NCBI GenBank assembly: GCA_964449325.1
Contig: CAYUYJ010000015.1
Coordinates: forward strand, 17,147 to 81,146
Length of the DNA: 64,000 nt
Source: RGIG3002 sp964449325
Lineage (GTDB): Bacteria > Bacillota > Clostridia > Lachnospirales > Lachnospiraceae
Reading direction: 5' to 3'
The translations under genes and the position numbers were made by a program. Below the pieces are notes generated by a model. It did no database searches. It saw only the letters and a program-made list of their open reading frames with translations, and was not told the origin of the DNA. Position 1 is the stretch's first letter. Each line of letters starts with the position of its first letter. Below are positions 33,550-42,409 of the stretch, piece after piece.

Positions 33550-34187
33550 CAAAGGAAACATATGTAAAAAAAATCAAAAAAGGATTAAAGTGTACAAATG
33601 CCAAAAAGAAGGAAATAGCCAAACAACTGGAAGCGGAGATTATGGCAGAAATTTCAGGTGGAGTAACTCTGGAAAGTATTATTGCCAGAATGGGCACTCC
33701 GGATAGTGTTGCCAAAGAATTCAATGAAAATTTTTCGTCCGAGGAGCAAAAAGCGGCAGTAAAAGCAAAGAGGATTAAACTAGCGATTCTGGTGCTGCTT
33801 ATTTTAGTGTTTATTGTGGCAGCGGTTTATTGGCGGCTTCCAAAGGGAAGTACGGAGATTAATAATTTTGATGAAGAAAAGGTAAAGGAAAGAGTAGAGC
33901 TCGTTATTGATTTAGTGGATGACGGTGATTATGAACAACTGGAAAAGTATTCTATTGAAAAAATGAAGACCGATTCTGTGAAAGAGGCTATCGAGCAGAC
34001 AAAAAATACTATTAACAGCAATTGGGGAAAACGGCTGTCTTTCGGAACGATGTATCAGGCAGAGATAAAACAGATGGGGACAACCTGTATTGTGACACAG
34101 GTGAATGTTTCCTATGAGAATGTAAGCATAACCTATACGATTACGTTGGATGAAGATTTGCTGTTGATGGGATTGTATATGAAATAA
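33546..34187 (+). CDS. HAAS/DUF1700-type membrane protein with C-terminal DUF3887-like domain
   Basis: 213 residues from a GTG that overlaps the padR stop. N-terminal cytosolic HAAS-like helical domain (about 1-75: YVKKIKKGLKCTNAKKKEIAKQLEAEI, RMGTPDSVAKEFNENF), one transmembrane helix (about 79-97) and an extracytoplasmic domain (about 115-213) resembling DUF3887. HAAS proteins pair with PadR regulators and are thought to act as membrane partners of the regulator. No function is established. Confidence 0.78.
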   Translation: MTKETYVKKIKKGLKCTNAKKKEIAKQLEAEIMAEISGGVTLESIIARMGTPDSVAKEFNENFSSEEQKAAVKAKRIKLAILVLLILVFIVAAVYWRLPKGSTEINNFDEEKVKERVELVIDLVDDGDYEQLEKYSIEKMKTDSVKEAIEQTKNTINSNWGKRLSFGTMYQAEIKQMGTTCIVTQVNVSYENVSITYTITLDEDLLLMGLYMK

Positions 34188-34285
34188 GCGGTACAGCATA
34201 TGGGATTTTGCACACAGGCTCCTTGGAAAGATATGGAGAAGATACTTAAGGAAAATTTTGACGAGAATGAAAAGAGGAGAGTTTA

Positions 34286-34624
34286 ATGACAGAGTCTATT
34301 CTTGCCTTTGTTATGTGGGTATTGATTGGATTTATATTTATCGTGCTTGGAATTTATGATATGTGTTCTAAGAAAGAAATTCCTTTCAGATTTTGGGCAA
34401 ATGCCAAACTGCCTTTGGTTACGGATGTGAAAGGTTACAATAAAGCACTGGGAAAACTTTGGATAGGATATGGGATTGTTTTTATCTTGCTGGGAATCCC
34501 TCTGTTATGCGGACAAAATTCGGCATGGATTGTAGTTACGATATTGGGTACTGTTTTTGCAACTATTGTTATCATTGCAATTTATGTAACAGTCATTGAG
34601 AAAAAATATCGAAAGCAATCATGA
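34286..34624 (+). CDS. DUF3784-like small membrane protein
   Basis: 112 residues with three hydrophobic segments (about 7-23, 56-75, 81-103) and a central soluble patch including FRFWANAKLPLVTDVKGYNKALGKLWIGYG, which matches DUF3784 by eye. GAGGAG is 7 nt upstream of the ATG. It follows the padR-HAAS pair by 98 bp in the same direction and may share its transcript. Role unknown. Confidence 0.75.
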   Translation: MTESILAFVMWVLIGFIFIVLGIYDMCSKKEIPFRFWANAKLPLVTDVKGYNKALGKLWIGYGIVFILLGIPLLCGQNSAWIVVTILGTVFATIVIIAIYVTVIEKKYRKQS

Positions 34625-34798
34625 TGGAAAAAGTATTTGCTAAACAGATGCAAAATATCAGAGAGGATAGTTTGGAAAAGGATTGTAAACCGCCCCAAAA
34701 TCTTGTAATATATTAACCGTAAATCTTACATTACAAAATACAACAAGCAAAGAGTTTCAGCGAACAGGAAGAGCGCTGATGCAGAAATGAGGCAAAAC

Positions 34799-35449
34799 AT
34801 GATTTTATCTCCATCTATTTTAGCGGCAGATTTCAGTGTACTCGGCAGCCAGATAAAAGAGGCGGACATGGCCGGAGCACAGTATATACACATTGATGTA
34901 ATGGACGGTATTTTTGTACCGTCTATTTCCTTTGGAATGCCTGTGATTTCATCTATCCGTAAAACAACGGACAAGGTATTTGATGTGCATCTGATGATTA
35001 TGGAGCCGGAACGTTACATTGAAGAATTTGCAAAATGTGGGGCAGACATTATTACTTTTCACTTAGAAGCTACAAAGAAGCCGCAGGAGACGATTGAAAT
35101 GATTCATTCATTCGGAAAAAAAGCAGGTATCACCATCAAGCCGAATACACCTGTGGAAGAAGTAAAGCCACTTCTTTCTATGGTAGAAATGATTTTGATT
35201 ATGACTGTGGAACCGGGATTTGGCGGGCAGAAATTTATTCCTGAAACGATGGATAAAATTAAGGCAGTCAGGGAAATGATAAAGGATAAGAAGCTTTCCG
35301 TAGATGTGGAAGTAGATGGTGGCATTCATGCAGGCAATATCGGTGAGGTAACGCAGGCCGGTGCAAATGTGATTGTGGCAGGTTCCGCTGTATTTAAGGG
35401 AAATATTACACAGAATATAAAGGAACTTTTTGAAGCCGGAAAGGAATAA
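34799..35449 (+). CDS. rpe: ribulose-phosphate 3-epimerase
   Basis: Interconverts ribulose-5-phosphate and xylulose-5-phosphate (pentose phosphate pathway), about 216 residues. I start at 34799 (MILSPSILAADFSVLG): GAGG lies 8 nt before it, while the ATG at 34787 lacks a site. TIM-barrel motifs: IHIDVMDGIFVPSISFG (metal ligands), VFDVHLMIMEPERYI, MTVEPGFGGQKFI and VDVEVDGGIH, GAnVIVAGSAVFKG-like end. It complements the arabinose operon 4 kb upstream and is followed after 13 bp by the MATE gene. Confidence 0.94.
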   Translation: MILSPSILAADFSVLGSQIKEADMAGAQYIHIDVMDGIFVPSISFGMPVISSIRKTTDKVFDVHLMIMEPERYIEEFAKCGADIITFHLEATKKPQETIEMIHSFGKKAGITIKPNTPVEEVKPLLSMVEMILIMTVEPGFGGQKFIPETMDKIKAVREMIKDKKLSVDVEVDGGIHAGNIGEVTQAGANVIVAGSAVFKGNITQNIKELFEAGKE

Positions 35450-35462
35450 GGCAAGAGAAATA

Positions 35463-36803
35463 ATGAAACCTAAAGGAATAGATTTGACCAAAGGCTCGCC
35501 GGGAAAAGGACTGCTTTTATTTGCTCTGCCTATGATTCTCGGAAATTTGTTTCAGCAGTTTTATAATATGGTAGATACTATTATCGTGGGAAAATACGTG
35601 GGAGAGGATGCACTTGCAGCAGTAGGTGCATCCTATGCATTAACGACGGTTTTTGTGATGATAGCCATTGGCGGCGGAACAGGTGCTTCCGTTGTTATTT
35701 CTCAGTATTTGGGGGCAAAAGAAAACGGTAAAATGAAGACGGCTGTTTCTACCGCGATGATAACCTTTCTTGGCACAAGTATGATACTCGGAATATTCGG
35801 CATTGTGACAAACAGAATGATTCTGAGTATTCTTGGAACGCCGGAAAATGTGTTGGGAGATGCAGCACTTTATTTGAGAATATACTTTACCGGATTACCC
35901 TTTTTATTTATGTATAATATATTGTCGGCAATTTTTAATTCTCTCGGTGACTCCAAAACCTCTTTATATTTACTGATTTTTTCCTCTGTTTTAAATATTT
36001 TTCTGGATTTATTTGCAGTAAGACTATTCAATATGGGAGTGGCAGGAGTAGCGGTTGCTACGGTTGTAGCACAGGGCATTGCAGCAGTGCTGTCTTTTTC
36101 TATTTTGCTGAAAAGGTTAAAGGCATATCAAGGTGCACAGTGTTATTTTGATATTAAAATTCTGAAAAAAATGGTGAAGGTAGCAATTCCGTCTATTATT
36201 CAGCAATCTATTGTGTCAGTGGGAATGTTATTAGTGCAATCTGTGGTGAATGGCTTCGGTTCTTCGGTACTTGCAGGCTATACAGCGGGCATGCGGTTGG
36301 AATCTATCTGTATTGTACCAATGATTTCCATGGGAAATGCAGTGTCCACATTTACGGCGCAGAATATCGGAGCAGGTCAGACAGAACGGGTACGAAAAGG
36401 GTATCGGGTGAGCTACGGCATTGTGAGTGTTTTTGCTGTGATTATTTGCGTGGTATTGTTAGTATTTAAGTATCCGTTAATTCAAATGTTTTTGGAAGGG
36501 GAGAAGGGCGGTGAGGCATTTGAAACCGGTGTAGCGTACCTCTCCTTTATTGCTTATTTCTTTGTGTTTATCGGATTGAAAGCATCTACCGACGGTGTGC
36601 TCCGAGGGGCGGGTGACGTGTTTGTCTTTACAGCAGCTAATCTGGTAAATTTGGCTATTCGGGTTTCTTTTGCATTCCTAACGGCACCGGTTATCGGCGT
36701 ACAGGCAGTCTGGTGTGCGGTGCCTATCGGTTGGACTGTAAACTATATTATTTCCGGACTTCGTTATCTGACGGGACAGTGGAGTCGGAAAAAATTAGTG
36801 TAA
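35463..36803 (+). CDS. MATE-family efflux transporter
   Basis: Integral membrane cation antiporter of the MATE (NorM/DinF) superfamily, about 446 residues with twelve predicted helices. The start at 35463 (KPKGIDLTKGSPGKGLLLFALPMILGN) is chosen over an upstream ATG overlapping rpe. Typical pieces are LFQQFYNMVDTIIVGKYVG, NSLGDSKTSLYL, and the second-half repeat AIPSIIQQSIVSVGMLLVQ with NIGAGQTERVRKG. It may share a transcript with rpe. Substrate (drug, toxin, metabolite) cannot be assigned. Confidence 0.92.
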   Translation: MKPKGIDLTKGSPGKGLLLFALPMILGNLFQQFYNMVDTIIVGKYVGEDALAAVGASYALTTVFVMIAIGGGTGASVVISQYLGAKENGKMKTAVSTAMITFLGTSMILGIFGIVTNRMILSILGTPENVLGDAALYLRIYFTGLPFLFMYNILSAIFNSLGDSKTSLYLLIFSSVLNIFLDLFAVRLFNMGVAGVAVATVVAQGIAAVLSFSILLKRLKAYQGAQCYFDIKILKKMVKVAIPSIIQQSIVSVGMLLVQSVVNGFGSSVLAGYTAGMRLESICIVPMISMGNAVSTFTAQNIGAGQTERVRKGYRVSYGIVSVFAVIICVVLLVFKYPLIQMFLEGEKGGEAFETGVAYLSFIAYFFVFIGLKASTDGVLRGAGDVFVFTAANLVNLAIRVSFAFLTAPVIGVQAVWCAVPIGWTVNYIISGLRYLTGQWSRKKLV

Positions 36804-36835
36804 GACGTTTACAAAAAATGAAATCTATGCTAGGC

Positions 36836-37194
36836 TAGAGAATATAGAGATTAGAAAAAAGCATTGAAGAAGAGAGTACGTATGCGTCAGCTTTACAGAG
36901 AACTTCCCAACTTGTGGTGCAGATACAGAGAGAGGGCCGGGAGCCCAAAACAGTGTAGCAGGCACAACGCGGATGCTGAGAGGGAAGAAGGGAAAGCATA
37001 CGGAACATGGCTTCTGAGCAGCGCACCGAACCGAATATGGTAAGGCTGCGACAGGTTTCGCCTGTTATAGCGGACAGAGTATAAAAGTATTTTGTACTTG
37101 TTGAGGTTTATTCCGTGAGGAATAAGTAAACGGAAGTGGTAACACGTTTTTAGACGTCTTCCTGCATGAATATGGATGCAGAAAGACGTTTTTT
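36836..37194 (+). promoter_or_regulatory. methionine T-box riboswitch upstream of metG
   Basis: A roughly 360-nt leader with T-box architecture. Stem I region contains AGAGAGGG-type sequence and the specifier segment GGAACATGGCTTCTGAGC, in which AUG (37007-37009) matches tRNA-Met. A stem III-like hairpin GCGACAGGTTTCGCCTGT follows, then the T-box/antiterminator GGAAGTGGTAACACG (37132-37146), where UGGU fits a tRNA with discriminator A. The competing terminator is 37154-37194. The T-box core departs slightly from the AGGGTGGnACCGCG consensus. Uncharged tRNA-Met should switch on metG. Confidence 0.88.
37154..37194 (+). terminator. T-box terminator before metG
   Basis: ACGTCTT (37154-37160) and CTGCAT (37162-37167) pair with ATGCAG (37176-37181) and AAGACGT (37183-37189), followed by a T-run to 37194. 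The left arm borders the antiterminator, as expected for mutually exclusive folding. Confidence 0.9.
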
Positions 37195-37220
37195 ATTATT
37201 TTTATTTTTGGAGGAAAGAA

Positions 37221-39188
37221 ATGAATAAAGGAAAGTATTATATTACAACAGCAATCGCCTATACATCAGGCAAACCCCATATCGGAAATACGTACGAAGC
37301 GGTTCTGGCAGACAGTATTGCCAGATTTAAAAGAAAAGACGGCTATGATGTATTTTTTCAGACGGGAACCGATGAACACGGACAGAAAATAGAAATCAAG
37401 GCACAGGAAGCAGGCATAACGCCGAAAGAATATGTAGACAAGGTGTCCGGCTCCATTAAAGAAATCTGGGATTTAATGGGAACCTCTTATGATAAATTTA
37501 TCCGTACCACAGACGACTATCATGAAAAACAGGTACAGAAAATTTTCAAAAAATTATATGACCAGGGAGACATTTATAAAGGAGCATACGAAGGCTTATA
37601 TTGTACACCATGCGAGTCTTTTTGGACGGAATCCCAGCTTGTGGACGGTAAATGTCCGGATTGCGGCAGAGAGGTAAAACCGGCGAAAGAAGAGGCCTAT
37701 TTCTTTAAAATGAGCAAATATGCTGATAAATTGATTGAGCATATTAATACCCATCCGGAATTCATACAGCCGGTATCACGTAAAAATGAAATGATGAATA
37801 ATTTCCTGCTTCCGGGACTTCAGGACTTGTGTGTATCCAGAACCTCTTTTAAATGGGGAATTCCGGTGGATTTTGATGATAAGCATGTAGTTTATGTATG
37901 GCTGGATGCACTGACAAACTATATTACCGGAATCGGCTATGATGCAGACGGAGAAAACACGGAACAGTATCACAAATACTGGCCTGCAGATTTACATTTG
38001 ATTGGAAAAGATATTATCCGTTTCCATACAATTTACTGGCCGATTTTCTTGATGGCGCTGGGAGAGCCATTGCCCAAGCAGGTTTTCGGGCATCCGTGGT
38101 TGCTGCAGGGAGACGGTAAGATGAGTAAATCCAAGGGAAATGTTATTTACGCGGATGATTTGGTAGATTTCTTTGGTGTGGATGCGGTACGTTATTTTGT
38201 ACTACACGAAATGCCGTTTGAAAACGACGGTGTAATTACTTGGGAATTGATGGTGGAAAGAATGAATTCCGATTTAGCCAATACGCTCGGAAATCTTGTA
38301 AACCGGACGATTTCCATGAGCAATAAATATTTTGACGGAGTTGTTGTTGACAAAGGCGTGGAAGATTCCATGGATGCGGATTTGAAAGCCGTAGTAACCG
38401 GAACCTATGACAAGGTAAGCAAAAAGATGGATGAACTGCGTGTGGCAGATGCGATTAGTGAGATTTTCACCCTCTTTAAGCGTTGCAACAAATATATTGA
38501 TGAGACAGAGCCTTGGGTATTGGCAAAGGATGAGGCTAAAAAAGACCGTCTTGCTACCGTGCTCTATAATTTGGTGGAAAGTATTTCCGTCGGTGCCTCG
38601 CTGTTAGAGCCGTATATGCCGAAAACCGCAGAAAATATCGCTGCCCAGTTGAATATTACCCTTCGTTCCTTTGAGGAGACAATGCAGTTTGGCTTATATC
38701 CTTCGGGTAATAAAGTAACGGATAAACCGGAAATTTTGTTTGCGCGTCTGGACGTGAAAGAAGTGACAGAAAAAGCAGAGGCTATGTTTGAAGAGAGAAG
38801 AAAAGCGGCAGAAGGGGCGGTAGAAGAAGAGCCCGAAGATGTAATTGATATCGAAAAGAAACCGGAAATCACATATGATGATTTTGCTAAATTACAGTTT
38901 CAGGTCGGAGAAATTATTGCCTGTGAAGAAGTAAAGAAATCCAAAAAACTGCTCTGCTCACAGGTTCGCATCGGCAGTGAGGTAAAGCAGATCGTTTCCG
39001 GTATTAAACAGCACTATAGTGCAGAAGAAATGGTTGGTAAAAAAGTAATGGTATTAGTGAACTTAAAGTCTGCAACTCTTGCCGGAGTAGTGTCGGAAGG
39101 AATGCTTCTTTGTGCAGAGGATGCAGAGGGGAATCTGGCGCTTTTAGCACCGGAAAAGGAAATGCCTGCAGGCGCTGAAATTTGTTAA
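37221..39188 (+). CDS. metG: methionyl-tRNA synthetase
   Basis: Class I synthetase charging tRNA-Met, 655 residues from the ATG at 37221 (GGAGGAAAG upstream). ITTAIAYTSGKPHIGNTYEAV carries the HIGN version of the HIGH motif; zinc knuckle CTPCESF...CPDCGR; DGKMSKSKGNVI is the KMSKS loop. An anticodon-binding helical domain follows, and residues about 550-655 form a C-terminal EMAP/OB tRNA-binding domain (FQVGEIIACEEVKKSKKLLCSQVRIG). Governed by the upstream Met T-box. Confidence 0.97.
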   Translation: MNKGKYYITTAIAYTSGKPHIGNTYEAVLADSIARFKRKDGYDVFFQTGTDEHGQKIEIKAQEAGITPKEYVDKVSGSIKEIWDLMGTSYDKFIRTTDDYHEKQVQKIFKKLYDQGDIYKGAYEGLYCTPCESFWTESQLVDGKCPDCGREVKPAKEEAYFFKMSKYADKLIEHINTHPEFIQPVSRKNEMMNNFLLPGLQDLCVSRTSFKWGIPVDFDDKHVVYVWLDALTNYITGIGYDADGENTEQYHKYWPADLHLIGKDIIRFHTIYWPIFLMALGEPLPKQVFGHPWLLQGDGKMSKSKGNVIYADDLVDFFGVDAVRYFVLHEMPFENDGVITWELMVERMNSDLANTLGNLVNRTISMSNKYFDGVVVDKGVEDSMDADLKAVVTGTYDKVSKKMDELRVADAISEIFTLFKRCNKYIDETEPWVLAKDEAKKDRLATVLYNLVESISVGASLLEPYMPKTAENIAAQLNITLRSFEETMQFGLYPSGNKVTDKPEILFARLDVKEVTEKAEAMFEERRKAAEGAVEEEPEDVIDIEKKPEITYDDFAKLQFQVGEIIACEEVKKSKKLLCSQVRIGSEVKQIVSGIKQHYSAEEMVGKKVMVLVNLKSATLAGVVSEGMLLCAEDAEGNLALLAPEKEMPAGAEIC

Positions 39189-39201
39189 GTCGGAGGTACA
39201 C

Positions 39202-40170
39202 ATGATAAAAAGGGAAGAACTATATTTTGATTCAAGGGATGGGATTACGAAACTTCATGCAGTACGGTGGATACCGGAGGAACAGCCCCGTGCTGTCTTA
39301 CAGATTGTGCACGGTATGGCAGAATATATAGAACGTTATGATGAATTTGCGGTAAAAATGGCGGAACGGGGATTTCTTGTTGTTGGTGATGACCATCTGG
39401 GGCACGGAAAGTCCGTGCCGGAGGGTGGGGTTTATGGTTATTTTTGTGAAAATGACCCGGCAACTGTAGTGGTCCGGGATGTGCATCGTTTGAAAAAGCT
39501 GACCCAGAAAGTTTATCCGGGATTACCCTATTTCATTATGGGACACAGTATGGGTTCTTTTATCACAAGGAATTATCTCTGTAAATATGGAACCGGAATT
39601 GATGGTGCGGTCATCATGGGAACCGGTATGCAACCGAAAGCCATGCTTTGTTTTTCTAAATTTACAACGGCGGTTTTAAAATCTTTCTTTGGACCAAAGT
39701 ATGTGAGTAAACTGCTTGATCGGGGTGCATTCGGACAATATAATAAACGGATTGTGAATCCGAAAACTCAGGCAGACTGGCTTTCTAAGGATGAAAAAAG
39801 GGTTGCGGCATATGTTGAAGATCCTCTTTGCGGATTTACATTTACCATTAACGGTTTTCAGACTTTGCTTGAGTTAATTTGGAGGCTTTATAAAAAAGAA
39901 AATCTTTCCAATATGCCCAAAATGCTTCCGGTTTTGTTCATTTCGGGTACGGATGACCCGGTGGGCGGTTATTTTAAAGGTGTTCAGAAGGCAGTGGATT
40001 CTTTTAAAGAGGCAGGCATGCAGGATGTTACCGTGAAAAAATGTGAGACCGGAAGGCATGAGCTTTTAAATGAACCGGAACGTGAGAAGATAACGGAGGA
40101 TATATACGGATGGCTTTCAGAGAAGCTTGACGTTATTGAGGCTGCTCGAAAAACAAGTGAGACAGAATGA
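39202..40170 (+). CDS. alpha/beta hydrolase, monoacylglycerol lipase-like
   Basis: A 322-residue serine hydrolase of the Hydrolase_4 (lysophospholipase/monoacylglycerol lipase) group. LQIVHGMAEYIERYDEFA and GDDHLGHGKS form the oxyanion and early-strand regions; nucleophile Ser in FIMGHSMGSFI; likely Asp in FISGTDDPVGGYF; likely His in ETGRHELLNEPER. No signal peptide, so cytosolic or peripheral. CGGAGG precedes the ATG. It is 13 bp downstream of metG and may be partly co-transcribed. Confidence 0.9.
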   Translation: MIKREELYFDSRDGITKLHAVRWIPEEQPRAVLQIVHGMAEYIERYDEFAVKMAERGFLVVGDDHLGHGKSVPEGGVYGYFCENDPATVVVRDVHRLKKLTQKVYPGLPYFIMGHSMGSFITRNYLCKYGTGIDGAVIMGTGMQPKAMLCFSKFTTAVLKSFFGPKYVSKLLDRGAFGQYNKRIVNPKTQADWLSKDEKRVAAYVEDPLCGFTFTINGFQTLLELIWRLYKKENLSNMPKMLPVLFISGTDDPVGGYFKGVQKAVDSFKEAGMQDVTVKKCETGRHELLNEPEREKITEDIYGWLSEKLDVIEAARKTSETE

Positions 40171-40182
40171 AAGTGAGACGAA

Positions 40183-40737
40183 ATGAAAGATAGAAGCAGA
40201 GCGGAAATGGTAAGGAAATGGAGTCGGTTGTCCGCAACTTTTGTGTTGGCGGTGCAGGTTTTGATAACAGGAGCGCCATTGACAGTGCAGGCACAGCAGC
40301 AGACTTCTGCTCAGACTGATACGATGGAAGAAGCACTTACAAAGGAGCAGGCAGACCGGATTATATGCTTCATCATTGAAAAAATATCTTCGGGGGCGTT
40401 GGATTCAGAGGAAGCAGTATGGGGAGCAATTTCCGAAGGGGAGGAAAAATTTCAGATTACCCTTACGGAGGAGGAAAAGAGTAATATTGTTCATATCGTA
40501 AATACGGTTAATTCGTGGGAATTTGATGCGGACGAACTGGCAAAAAAAGCAAAAGATTTGTATGAAGAGTATGGTACAGAACTATTGGAAAATCCTGAGC
40601 AGGTAGTGAAATCTGCAGCCAAGGACGGCGTAAAAGGTTTTTTTGAAGGTGTCGGGGATTTTTTTGTGAATGTCGGAAAAGAAGTCGCGGGTTTCTTTAA
40701 AGAGGGAGTGGAAAAACTGTTTAGCTTTTGGGGATAA
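40183..40737 (+). CDS. small secreted protein, DUF1002-like
   Basis: A 184-residue protein with an N-terminal signal-like segment (basic RKWSR, hydrophobic core, then VQAQQ cleavage region near residue 37). The mature part is helical and acidic: ITLTEEEKSNIVHIVNTVNSWEFDADELAKKAKDL resembles DUF1002 repeats, followed by amphipathic stretches rich in Phe and Gly at the C-terminus (FEGVGDFFVNVGKEVAGFFKEG). An in-frame ATG at 40207 is an alternative start. It follows the hydrolase by 12 bp. Function unknown. Confidence 0.7.
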   Translation: MKDRSRAEMVRKWSRLSATFVLAVQVLITGAPLTVQAQQQTSAQTDTMEEALTKEQADRIICFIIEKISSGALDSEEAVWGAISEGEEKFQITLTEEEKSNIVHIVNTVNSWEFDADELAKKAKDLYEEYGTELLENPEQVVKSAAKDGVKGFFEGVGDFFVNVGKEVAGFFKEGVEKLFSFWG

Positions 40738-40794
40738 AAAGCGGAAAAATTCATATACTGTTTTCTAGAATGAAAGAAAGGTTTGGGAAAACAT

Positions 40795-41787
40795 ATGAAA
40801 ATAGCTTTTTATGGAACGAAACCCTATGATAAAATCTGGTTTGAACCCATGGGAAAGGATTATGGATTTGATATTCATTTTATTGAACTTCCCTGCAATG
40901 AGGATACCATTTCTCTTGCAGACGGATATGATGCCATTTGTATTTTTGTAAATGATTATGTAAATGCAGAAATGATTGAAAAATTATATGATATGAAGGT
41001 AAAGGCAATTCTTTTGCGAAGTGCGGGCTTTAATAATGTGGATATCAAAGCGGCGGAGGATAAAATTGTAATACTCCGGGTGCCCAGTTACTCTCCGGAA
41101 GCGGTTGCTGAATTTGCCGTTGCATTGCTTTTGACGATAAACCGTTTTACCCACAAAGCATATAACCGTACAAGGGATTTTAATATGAGCCTGAACGGAC
41201 TGATGGGAACGGATTTGAAAGGAAAGGTTGCCGGTATTGTCGGAACAGGCAAAATCGGACAGGCAATGATTCGCATCTGCAAAGGCTTCGGAATGCAAAT
41301 TCTTGCTTATGACCCGTATCCCAATAAAAATCTGGACGTTAATTATGTATCTGTAAAAGAGCTAATGAAAAAAGCGGATGTCATCAGTCTGCATTGTCCG
41401 CTTACTTCGGAGACGGATCGCCTTATTAACAAAGAAACCATTGCCCATATGAAACAAGGTGTTTACCTGATTAATACCTCCAGAGGACGCTTGATTGATA
41501 CGGAAGCAGTTATTGAGGGACTTTTGGAAGGTAAATTTGGTGGTGTTGGTCTGGATGTTTATGAGGAGGAGGAAGGGGTATTTTTTGAAGACCGTTCTAA
41601 TGACATTATAACAGATGATAATCTGGCAAGACTTATGACATTTCCCAATGTACTTGTGACATCCCACATGGGATTCTTTACACAGGAAGCTATGCAGGCA
41701 ATTGCTATTGAAACACTGGAAAATGCCTATGCACTGGAAAATGGGCTTCCTTTGGTGAATCAGGTAGGGAGAGAGGCACTGAATTGA
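40795..41787 (+). CDS. D-lactate dehydrogenase-type D-2-hydroxyacid dehydrogenase
   Basis: NAD-dependent D-isomer-specific 2-hydroxyacid dehydrogenase, 330 residues from the ATG at 40795 (AAGAAAGG upstream; an in-frame TTG at 40783 is less likely). Rossmann motif GIVGTGKIGQAMIRI, SLHCPLTSETDRLIN, the catalytic Arg in INTSRGRLIDTEAV and the catalytic His in TSHMGFFTQEAM. The insert VYEEEEGVFFEDRSND is typical of the LdhA branch, so pyruvate to D-lactate is the best guess in a fermenter. Confidence 0.9.
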   Translation: MKIAFYGTKPYDKIWFEPMGKDYGFDIHFIELPCNEDTISLADGYDAICIFVNDYVNAEMIEKLYDMKVKAILLRSAGFNNVDIKAAEDKIVILRVPSYSPEAVAEFAVALLLTINRFTHKAYNRTRDFNMSLNGLMGTDLKGKVAGIVGTGKIGQAMIRICKGFGMQILAYDPYPNKNLDVNYVSVKELMKKADVISLHCPLTSETDRLINKETIAHMKQGVYLINTSRGRLIDTEAVIEGLLEGKFGGVGLDVYEEEEGVFFEDRSNDIITDDNLARLMTFPNVLVTSHMGFFTQEAMQAIAIETLENAYALENGLPLVNQVGREALN

Positions 41788-41839
41788 CACAATATAGGAA
41801 ATATTTACCAGTGAGTTCACAGAATATTTGTATATTTCC

Positions 41840-41868
41840 TTGTAAAAAAATGAATATTCGGCTATAAT
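41840..41868 (+). promoter_or_regulatory. promoter of GNAT-HD-GYP unit
   Basis: TTGTAA (41840-41845), 17 bp, TATAAT (41863-41868), 33 bp upstream of the GNAT start. A likely sigma-A promoter for the genes that follow. Confidence 0.65.
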
Positions 41869-41901
41869 TTCTATATCACCGTTTGGAAAGAAGACTGCAG
41901 T

Positions 41902-42390
41902 ATGCTAAAAGAGAGATTTCCTTATTTCATTCGAAAAGCAAAGAAAGAGGATTGGGATGAAGCCATGTCCATGACATGGAAGACTTTTATGAAGTTTGAG
42001 GCCGAAGACTATACAAAAGAGGGAATTCGCAGTTTCTTTGATTTTATTACGGATTCTGTTTTGTACAGGATGTTCTTAATGGGATCTTATCATATGTTTG
42101 TAGCGGTGGACGGAGGGAAAATCATCGGGATGATTACTCTGCGCAACGATACACATATATCCCTTTTGTTTGTGGACGAAGCATATCATAAACAGGGGGT
42201 GGGAAGCTGTTTGATGAAAACAATGTGGGATTTTATCAAAACGGAATTGGGGAAGGAAGTTGTTACGGTAAATTCTTCACCTTATGGGATTGGATTTTAT
42301 CACCGACTTGGTTTTTTGGATTTGGGACCGGAAGTAGAAAAGGATGGAATTCGATATACACCGATGAAACGACTGTTGAATGAAGTTTAA
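41902..42390 (+). CDS. GNAT-family N-acetyltransferase
   Basis: A 162-residue acetyltransferase with the GNAT acetyl-CoA loop in LLFVDEAYHKQGVGSCLMKTMW (QGVGS core) and the later VNSSPYGIGFYHRLGFLDLG. GGAAAGAAG lies before the ATG. It overlaps the unlikely upstream start of the HD-GYP gene but not its preferred start (20 bp gap). Acceptor unknown. Confidence 0.88.
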   Translation: MLKERFPYFIRKAKKEDWDEAMSMTWKTFMKFEAEDYTKEGIRSFFDFITDSVLYRMFLMGSYHMFVAVDGGKIIGMITLRNDTHISLLFVDEAYHKQGVGSCLMKTMWDFIKTELGKEVVTVNSSPYGIGFYHRLGFLDLGPEVEKDGIRYTPMKRLLNEV

Positions 42391-42409
42391 AGGTTGTGTA
42401 GGAGGAAGC

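Noticed and set aside
34200..34286. 28-codon frame ahead of the DUF3784-like gene
   Set aside because: Overlaps the next start as TAATG and could be a coupled leader peptide, but has no ribosome site and no recognisable family, so I do not call it.
34621..34716. 31-codon frame overlapping the stop of the DUF3784-like gene
   Set aside because: Only an ATGA overlap supports it; too short and without a ribosome site.
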